This document shows positions 1-5,064 of a DNA stretch of 5,064 bases, piece after piece. Below the pieces are notes generated by a model that saw nothing but the letters and a program-made list of their open reading frames with translations, did not search any database and was not told where the DNA came from. The position numbers and the translations under genes were made by a program. The stretch's first letter is position 1; every line of letters starts with the position of its first letter. Origin of the DNA: Candidatus Fibrimonadales bacterium. Lineage in GTDB: Bacteria; Fibrobacterota; Fibrobacteria; Fibrobacterales; Fibrobacteraceae. Location of the stretch: assembly GCA_009777135.1 (NCBI GenBank), contig WRMM01000181.1, positions 1-5,064 on the forward strand. Reading direction: 5' to 3'.

Positions 1-120
1 AATGGAAGCACATTGCTAAATTCCTCAATACGCAATTCTATTTTGGGAGAAAGCGCGCTGATAAACAATTTTTCCGGATCGCTTTATACAGGAAACTGCT
101 GCGTTGTTAATCCTAGCTAG
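1..120 (+). CDS. C-terminal fragment of a hexapeptide-repeat protein, probably sugar-phosphate nucleotidyltransferase (5' end outside window)
   Basis: Frame 1 is open from the window edge to a TAG at 118-120, giving 39 residues. They include the stretches NSSIRNSILGESALI and GSLYTGNCCVV. A hydrophobic residue recurs roughly every six positions with small or polar residues between, which is the look of a left-handed beta-helix (hexapeptide repeat). Such helices form the C-terminal domain of many glucose-1-phosphate thymidylyl/uridylyl/adenylyltransferases, where 'NS-x-IL-G-E/D' phrases are common. The catalytic domain would lie upstream, so the enzyme identity is inference only; an acyltransferase with the same fold is the main alternative. 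Its last 17 nt overlap the start of maf in another frame, which suggests co-transcription and translational coupling. It is too short for a firm call. Confidence 0.55.
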   Translation, partial: NGSTLLNSSIRNSILGESALINNFSGSLYTGNCCVVNPS

Positions 121-652
121 CAAAAGTCCCAGAAGGGCGCAGATTCTTGAGCAGTTGGGAATTGAATTCACCATAGAACCGCCTTGCTGCAATGAAAATA
201 TTTCAGATATTCCCATAGAAGATATTCCAAAAGAGCTGGCAAAGAGAAAAGCCCTTGATGTTTCTGCAAGATTTCCGGATTATACGCTTGGGAGCGATAC
301 CCTCGTTTTTTGCGAAAATACGGCACTTAGCAAGCCAAAAAACGAAAAAGAAGCTTTTGAAATGCTCAAAAAATTGAGAAATAAAGCCCATAAGGTGATT
401 AGCGGGGTTGCTCTTTGCAAAAATAATGAGGTTTTATTTGCTGGCGATAGCCAAACAGAAGTGCGTTTCAGAGATTATTCCGATTTGGAAATTCTAAATT
501 ATATTGCAACGATGGAATATGCAGACAAGGCAGGCGCTTACGGAGCGCAGGGAAAAGGCGCGCGTTTTATTGAATCAATAAACGGGTGTTTTTACAATGT
601 TATGGGGCTTCCCATAGCTTTGGCTTTGGAAGCTCTTGGCAAAATAAAATAG
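104..652 (+). CDS. maf: Maf-family nucleotide pyrophosphatase (YhdE-type, dTTP/UTP-class)
   Basis: The 182-residue product matches the usual Maf length. Maf proteins are cytoplasmic nucleoside-triphosphate pyrophosphatases that hydrolyse non-canonical or excess NTPs and are linked to septum control. Visible signatures are SKSPRR at residues 6-11 (phosphate-binding loop), Glu31, LAKRKA at 45-50, GSDTLV at 63-68 with the likely catalytic Asp65, KP at 77-78, and a His96/SGVAL block. Near the C-terminus come DKAGAYGAQG, then FIESINGCFYNVMGLP. The DKAGAYG-x-QG form is typical of the YhdE dTTP/UTP branch rather than the YceF m7GTP branch, so substrate class is an inference from motif type. The start is TTG: no ATG or GTG lies between it and the in-frame stop at 62-64, the SxSPRR motif sits at the expected distance, and AGGA at 90-93 is a reasonable ribosome-binding site. 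It overlaps the preceding gene by 17 nt and is followed 9 nt later by the rodZ-like gene. Confidence 0.93.
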   Translation: MLILASKSPRRAQILEQLGIEFTIEPPCCNENISDIPIEDIPKELAKRKALDVSARFPDYTLGSDTLVFCENTALSKPKNEKEAFEMLKKLRNKAHKVISGVALCKNNEVLFAGDSQTEVRFRDYSDLEILNYIATMEYADKAGAYGAQGKGARFIESINGCFYNVMGLPIALALEALGKIK

Positions 653-661
653 GGAGAAATT

Positions 662-1489
662 ATGTCAGATGAAGAAAATTTGATTTTGGGCGAAGATGAG
701 CAAATCGGTGATTATTTGCGTCGCGTTCGCGAAACTCGCGGTTTAGAAATCGATCAGATGGCAAAAGCCATTTATCTGCAAAAAAACATTCTGCAGGCAA
801 TAGAAGAAAATCGCTGGGAGGAATTTCCAACGGAAGCTTACTTGCGAAGCTACATATCAGCAATGTGCGGGAAATTGTCTATAGACAGGAACATTGTGCT
901 TAAAAAATTCTCCGCTGATAGAAATTCGCAGTTTGCAGTGGCGCAGATAAGCTTGGCAGAAGAAAAAAAAAGAGATTCAAAACCGAGCAGTACTTCTACG
1001 ATTGGCATAATAGTTATTTTGCTAATTATAGCAACTTTATTTTTTGTCAGCAAATACTTAGGTAAAGACTCTGGTGAAGAGCCAGCTCTGGAAGCTCCTC
1101 CAACATTTGAAAATGAGGAGGAAGAGGAGGAGAGTATTTCTGATACACTTGATAAAAGCAATTCTGCAATAAATGAGATTGCTGCAATTGATACTGTTAT
1201 TCCAAAATCACCTTCAAGAACGCAAGATACAATACGTTTTGAATGTATTCATTCGGCAACAGACAGAACTTGCGGCATATCGCTTAGAGGACTTGATGCA
1301 AAAATGTTCTATTTTACAAGAGAAACAAGGCGCATCATAAATCACAGCGAAGCGTCGCTAATAACCGTAACCGTTCCTATGCGCACAAAATTGTTTTTAA
1401 ATGGCGCTCAAATTGATTATGGCAGGCACAACACGCTCTTATTCCAAAAAGGCCAGATAATAGAAAGAAGAAACAGGGAATTGAGGTAA
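662..1489 (+). CDS. RodZ-like protein: N-terminal helix-turn-helix, single transmembrane segment, C-terminal beta domain
   Basis: The 275-residue protein has RodZ architecture. Residues 14-83 form an HTH_25-type helical domain (IGDYLRRVRETRGLEIDQMA, then YLQKNILQAIEENRWEEFP, then YLRSYISAMCGKLSID). In RodZ this domain binds MreB and supports rod shape. A lysine/serine-rich linker precedes a strong transmembrane helix at about 113-130, giving cytoplasmic-N, periplasmic-C topology. Residues 136-190 are a low-complexity acidic and polar linker with six consecutive glutamates (152-157). The remainder is strand-rich and contains TKLFLNGAQIDYG (242-254), reminiscent of the 'NG-x-x-V' turn in RodZ/DUF4115 periplasmic domains. 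Cys195 and Cys204 could form a periplasmic disulfide (inference). The ATG is preceded by AGGGAG at 651-656. It lies 9 nt after maf and 8 nt before a small membrane-protein gene. A membrane-anchored regulator of other function is the alternative. Confidence 0.8.
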   Translation: MSDEENLILGEDEQIGDYLRRVRETRGLEIDQMAKAIYLQKNILQAIEENRWEEFPTEAYLRSYISAMCGKLSIDRNIVLKKFSADRNSQFAVAQISLAEEKKRDSKPSSTSTIGIIVILLIIATLFFVSKYLGKDSGEEPALEAPPTFENEEEEEESISDTLDKSNSAINEIAAIDTVIPKSPSRTQDTIRFECIHSATDRTCGISLRGLDAKMFYFTRETRRIINHSEASLITVTVPMRTKLFLNGAQIDYGRHNTLLFQKGQIIERRNRELR

Positions 1490-1497
1490 GGAACAAC

Positions 1498-1701
1498 ATG
1501 ACCCTCTACATGGTTTTGTTTTTTTTGGGCTTTATACTGGCTGTAGCTTTGCTTGCGTATGCAAGCTTGCAGGTAGCGGAGTTGAACAAAAAAACAGAGC
1601 AATTGTCTAAAAATTTGCAAGAACGTTATTCAAAGCCATTAACAGAGTTAGACGATATTATTATAAAAACTGATGAGAAAAAAGAGGAGACATCCGGATG
1701 A
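1498..1701 (+). CDS. Small single-pass membrane protein with charged cytoplasmic or periplasmic tail, function unknown
   Basis: I do not recognise this 67-residue protein. It starts almost directly with a hydrophobic helix (about residues 3-22, LYMVLFFLGFILAVALLAYA), followed by a strongly charged, helix-prone segment (about 23-65, AELNKKTEQLSKNLQERY) that could form a short coiled coil and ends Lys/Glu-rich. A real gene is supported by a good ribosome-binding site (AAGGAA, 1488-1493) five bases or so before the ATG, by the 8-nt gap after the rodZ-like gene, and by the ATGA overlap with hisB (its TGA at 1699-1701 overlaps the hisB ATG at 1698-1700). Its place beside a RodZ-like gene makes an envelope or cell-shape role conceivable, but nothing in the sequence demonstrates this. 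A second in-frame ATG four codons in (1510) is less well spaced from the ribosome-binding site. Confidence 0.72.
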   Translation: MTLYMVLFFLGFILAVALLAYASLQVAELNKKTEQLSKNLQERYSKPLTELDDIIIKTDEKKEETSG

Positions 1702-2282
1702 GGCAAGCAAATATTTCCAGGAAAACCGCAGAAACAGACATTGAATTGCAATTAAATCTGGATTCCAAAAAGCGCGGCAGCATTAAAAGCGGCAACGCAT
1801 TTTTAGACCACATGCTGAACCTGTTCCAGTCTCACGCTGGAATTGAGCTTAGCCTTGCATGCAAGGGCGATACGGAAATAGATTTTCACCACAGCATGGA
1901 AGACATTGCCATTGTGTTTGGCAGCGCATTGAACCAAGCTTTGGGCGATAAAAAAGGCATTGAGCGCTTTGGTTTTTACTTTGCCCCGATGGACGAAACC
2001 CTTGCCAGAGTAGCTTTGGATTACAGCGGTCGCATCGCTTATGTTCTGCGCGGAGATTTGCCGCCGAAAATCGGCGAAATGGATTCCAGCCTTTGGGAGC
2101 ATTTTTTCAAAAGCCTTGCAGAAAACGCAAAAATGAACCTGCACATAGAACTGCTCTACGGCCAAGACGGCCACCACTGCATGGAAGCGATTTTCAAAGC
2201 CTTCGCAAGAGCCACCGCAATGGCAATCGGCAAAGGAAAAAACACGGATGAAATTCCAAGCACTAAGGGGACGCTGAGTTAA
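1698..2282 (+). CDS. hisB: Imidazoleglycerol-phosphate dehydratase (monofunctional HisB)
   Basis: This 194-residue cytoplasmic enzyme dehydrates imidazole glycerol phosphate to imidazole acetol phosphate in histidine biosynthesis, using paired metal ions in a 24-mer. Diagnostic blocks are RKTAETDIEL at 8-17, FLDHML at 35-40, DFHHSMED at 62-69, PMDETLARVALDYSGR at 97-112, the second metal motif DGHHCMEAIFKAFARA at 157-172, and the C-terminal IPSTKG at 186-191. The length is that of the stand-alone dehydratase; no histidinol-phosphatase domain is fused. Ser66 replaces the usual Thr of HHTxED, a conservative change. The C-terminal tail STKGTLS differs from the common STKG(V/M)L, whereas a displaced copy of these codons downstream reads STKGML. 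The start overlaps the upstream gene by 4 nt with GAGGAG at 1683-1688, implying translational coupling. No other his gene is visible here. The last 30 bases fall inside a tandem duplication. Confidence 0.97.
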   Translation: MRQANISRKTAETDIELQLNLDSKKRGSIKSGNAFLDHMLNLFQSHAGIELSLACKGDTEIDFHHSMEDIAIVFGSALNQALGDKKGIERFGFYFAPMDETLARVALDYSGRIAYVLRGDLPPKIGEMDSSLWEHFFKSLAENAKMNLHIELLYGQDGHHCMEAIFKAFARATAMAIGKGKNTDEIPSTKGTLS

Positions 2283-2429
2283 TGCTTAGTTGAGAGTTGA
2301 GAGTTGAGAGATGAGAGATGATTCTAATTTACATGCTTCATATTCCAAGAAATGTGAATATAACTCTCAATTCTCAACTCTCAACTCTCAACTAAATATA
2401 AATCTGCGTTCAAACAAAGTAATTCCCGA
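2253..2429 (+). repeat. Tandem duplication, upstream copy (hisB 3' end + heptamer hairpin + cca 5'-like sequence)
   Basis: By eye this 177-nt segment aligns with 2440-2609 at about 95% identity: eight substitutions and one 7-nt length difference, equal to a single heptamer. It begins with the last nine sense codons and stop of hisB, continues through an inverted heptamer repeat, and ends with sequence equivalent to the first conserved codons of cca (NLR-x-NKVIP). It is therefore a duplication across a gene boundary, not a simple intergenic repeat. After 2429 similarity to the cca body stops abruptly. Confidence 0.93.
2287..2394 (+). repeat. Heptamer inverted repeat A (potential long hairpin)
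   Basis: The left arm has three TTGAGAG heptads (2290-2310) plus ATGAGAG (2311-2317). The right arm has four CTCTCAA-type heptads (2364-2391, one reading TTCTCAA). Positions 2287-2308 are a perfect 22-bp reverse complement of 2373-2394, with imperfect pairing continuing inward. The outermost bases are TA on both sides (TAGTTGAG ... CTCAACTA). The roughly 45-base loop is A/T-rich. No run of T follows the right arm, so this does not look like an intrinsic terminator. It may be a small non-autonomous palindromic repeat that inserted between hisB and cca (inference). Confidence 0.9.
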
Positions 2430-2469
2430 TATGCTTCATATTCCAAGCACAAAAGGGATGCTGAGTTAA
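2311..2469 (+). pseudogene. Chimeric 52-codon remnant reading frame: Cca-like N-terminus joined to HisB-like C-terminus
   Basis: An ATG in the left arm of hairpin A opens a frame that ends at TAA 2467-2469. Its product begins MRDDSNLHASYSKKCEYNSQ, runs through NLRSNKVIPD (matching the N-terminus of Cca with a few substitutions), then switches through MLH to IPSTKGMLS, the C-terminal tail of HisB. It is what the duplication junction would create rather than a gene with a known job. The sequence before its ATG is GTTGAGAG, without the GAGGTGA that precedes the true cca start, so efficient translation is doubtful. The four amino-acid differences from Cca in the shared part are all that separate the copies there; no synonymous-only pattern argues for selection. 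Confidence 0.6.
2430..2447 (+). other. Duplication junction made of loop sequence
   Basis: The 18 bases TATGCTTCATATTCCAAG at the join between the two copies are identical to 2512-2529, and all but the first base match 2332-2349, both inside the hairpin loops. Its last eight bases, ATTCCAAG, are also the start of the hisB-derived part. The join is therefore cca 5' sequence, then loop sequence, then hisB 3' sequence, with the second switch at an 8-bp microhomology. Confidence 0.8.
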
Positions 2470-2473
2470 TGCT

Positions 2474-3770
<1,297 letters not shown>

Positions 3771-3795
<25 letters not shown>

Positions 3796-4733
3796 TCCAC
3801 CATTCCCATCAATACCTTGCTCTGTTCCAAACTCCACTCCGGGCACTCCGTCAACCCTTTCTCCATCGCATTCATCGCTGCTGCTGCCTCATGCTGATAA
3901 CCATTGCCCAATTCCGAGAACTCAAAATCAAAAGTTCCATTTTCATTTTGCAAAGTCAACTTTGTTGGAACATGAAAACATTTATTAAGCTTAAGTTTTC
4001 CTTTTGTGCCATAAAGAATTGCTTCCGTGTCTAAATCAACGGCAAAAGATGAAGCTAGCATTGCAACTTTATCGTTTTTGTGACGGGTTTGAATCAAGGC
4101 GGTTACATCCGTTCCTGTGGGGCTTGGGATTTTTATTGATTGCTGTTCCTGAGGCTTGCCAAAAATAGAATATGCGGCAAATAATGGATAAATTCCTATG
4201 TCGTAAATAGAACCGCCGCCCTGCTTTGGATCGTATAAACGGCTGTTTGGATTGAAAGGCGAATTAAAACCGAAATCTGCTCTCAGCAGTTTTGCTTCGC
4301 CTATTGAGCCGTTATTTGCAAGCTCTGCAAATTTTTTGAAACTCGGCAAAAATGCAGTCCAAAGAGCTTCCATCAAAAAGAGATTTTTGCTCTTTGCTGC
4401 TTTGATTATGCTTTCCAATTCTGCAGAATTCAAGGCAAAAGGTTTTTCGCAAAGAACGGCCTTGCCTGCGTTAAGAGCTGTTATTGAATCTGGAGCGTGG
4501 CAATGATTTGGAGTTGCTATATATACAATGTCTATAGACTCGTCTGCAAGCATTTTGTCTCTTGAAGCGTAATGTTTTTTTGCTCCAAATTCAATTGCAA
4601 ATTTTTCAGCTGTTTTTGCATTGCGAGAACTAACAGCGTAAAGTTCCGCATTTGGAAGAAGTTTCAAGTCAAAAGCGAATTGCTTCGCTATAAAGCCTGT
4701 GCCAATTATTGCCCAGCGGAATTTTTGAGCCAC
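3771..4733 (-). CDS. Gfo/Idh/MocA-family NAD(P)-dependent oxidoreductase
   Basis: The 320-residue cytoplasmic dehydrogenase has an N-terminal Rossmann fold with WAIIGTGFIAKQF (7-19, dinucleotide loop), VSSRN at 34-38, VYIATPNHCHAPD (70-82), and the family hallmark EKPFALN (96-102) with likely catalytic Lys97. The C-terminal substrate domain shows MEALWTAFLP (121-130) and QGGGSIYDIGIYPL (171-184). The MEALW and GGGS-x-x-DIG-x-YPL blocks are typical of the branch near dimeric dihydrodiol dehydrogenase/glucose-fructose oxidoreductase; the sugar substrate cannot be told. Translation starts at GTG: the codon immediately upstream in the same frame is the TAA of the preceding gene, and no ATG lies before the GTGFIA loop. 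The ribosome-binding site is weak (CAGG, about six bases before the GTG), so reinitiation from the upstream gene is likely. Its last 25 bp overlap the 3' end of cca on the other strand. Confidence 0.92.
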
Positions 4734-5064
4734 TTAGAACCTGAACATGGCAGCAGCAGCAAAAGAATCCTTTCCTGTTGGCAAAATACCCCAAGAGAAA
4801 TTACGCGCATCAGGGTTGCTATCCCACTGGGTAGAAAGAATGCCGTCTATACCCGACCATAAATGAACAGCAACTATAAAAGGCACGCCATATTGAACCT
4901 TTTCCTTTCCTTCAAGAGCAAAAAGCGTAATGGACCAAGCAGTAAGGTATGCTATATCCATTGCTATAGCCGTTGCCATTTGATCTGTGCTCCACTGGTA
5001 AATGGACGGAATCAAAAAAGATGCCCAAGCCAAGCCTTGATTGCCGTATTGGTTTTTGTAGGTG
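4734..5064 (-). CDS. C-terminal part of an unrecognised membrane-associated or outer-membrane-like protein (5' end outside window)
   Basis: The minus-strand frame is open from the window edge to TAA at 4734-4736, giving 109 complete codons. I do not recognise the family. Counting from the first whole codon, residues 10-24 (GLAWASFLIPSIYQW), 29-50 and 58-76 are hydrophobic or amphipathic with many aromatic residues, followed by a polar stretch with WDSNPDARNFSWG. The protein ends DSFAAAAMFRF; a terminal Phe with alternating hydrophobics resembles the C-terminal beta-signal of outer-membrane proteins recognised by BamA, but the middle segments could equally be helices of an inner-membrane protein. 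A TTG at 5033 is a possible start but probably internal, since the frame continues upstream. Its stop codon directly abuts the GTG of the oxidoreductase gene, so the two are presumably one transcription unit. Confidence 0.65.
   Translation of the reverse strand, partial: TYKNQYGNQGLAWASFLIPSIYQWSTDQMATAIAMDIAYLTAWSITLFALEGKEKVQYGVPFIVAVHLWSGIDGILSTQWDSNPDARNFSWGILPTGKDSFAAAAMFRF

Noticed and set aside
1113..1133. GAGGAGGAAGAGGAGG purine run as a regulatory repeat
   Set aside because: It is simply the codon run for six consecutive glutamates in the acidic linker of the RodZ-like protein.
1803..2177. Long open frame on the minus strand inside hisB
   Set aside because: It lies opposite a gene with all catalytic motifs intact, has no family resemblance, and is best explained as a shadow of codon bias.
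1698..2282. Bifunctional HisB (with histidinol-phosphatase)
   Set aside because: The product begins directly with the dehydratase domain and is only 194 residues long.
2287..2400. Intrinsic terminator after hisB
   Set aside because: The long hairpin is not followed by a T tract (the sequence is AAATATAAATCTG) and its stem is not GC-rich, so terminator function is unsupported.
2390..2405. TATAAA-like sequence as a cca promoter -10
   Set aside because: It occurs in both duplicated copies, lies inside the cca coding start in copy two, and no convincing -35 element is found 16-18 bases upstream.

Overview
The window is a compact bacterial chromosome segment of moderate-to-low GC. Its gene set points to a Gram-negative-type organism: a RodZ-like membrane protein, a housekeeping Maf pyrophosphatase, HisB, a tRNA nucleotidyltransferase, and an exported-looking protein ending in an aromatic residue. 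The overall flavour (HisB, Cca and RodZ-like sequences, mixed ATG/TTG/GTG starts) would fit Fibrobacterota or a relative. That assignment is only a weak inference from memory.

Layout. Positions 1-2282 (+ strand) form a tightly packed gene run. It holds the 3' end of a hexapeptide-repeat protein (probably the C-terminus of a sugar-phosphate nucleotidyltransferase), maf (TTG start, overlapping the previous gene by 17 nt), a RodZ-like HTH/single-pass membrane protein, a 67-residue single-pass membrane protein, and hisB (4-nt ATGA overlap). Spacings of 8-9 nt or overlaps indicate one operon that mixes envelope, nucleotide-sanitation and histidine functions.

Positions 2253-2609 are the most unusual part. 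A segment of about 170-177 bp, running from the last codons of hisB through a heptamer inverted repeat into the first codons of cca, is present twice in tandem at about 95% identity. Each copy carries (TTGAGAG)n on the left and (CTCTCAA)4 on the right, so it can fold into a long hairpin. The upstream copy contains a 52-codon chimeric reading frame whose N-terminus resembles that of Cca and whose C-terminus resembles that of HisB. In the downstream copy one heptad reads GTGAGAG and the next ATGAGAG. Together these supply a strong Shine-Dalgarno sequence and the only usable start codon for cca, so the repeat appears to have been co-opted as the translation-initiation region and first ~30 residues of the enzyme. 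The same hairpin would cover that ribosome-binding site.

Positions 2491-3795 encode the tRNA nucleotidyltransferase. It converges on, and overlaps by 25 bp, a minus-strand Gfo/Idh/MocA-family oxidoreductase (3771-4733, GTG start). That gene directly follows, with zero spacing and in the same frame, the 3' part of an unrecognised membrane or outer-membrane-like protein (4734-5064) that runs off the window. No rRNA, tRNA, CRISPR array, transposase or convincing intrinsic terminator was seen.
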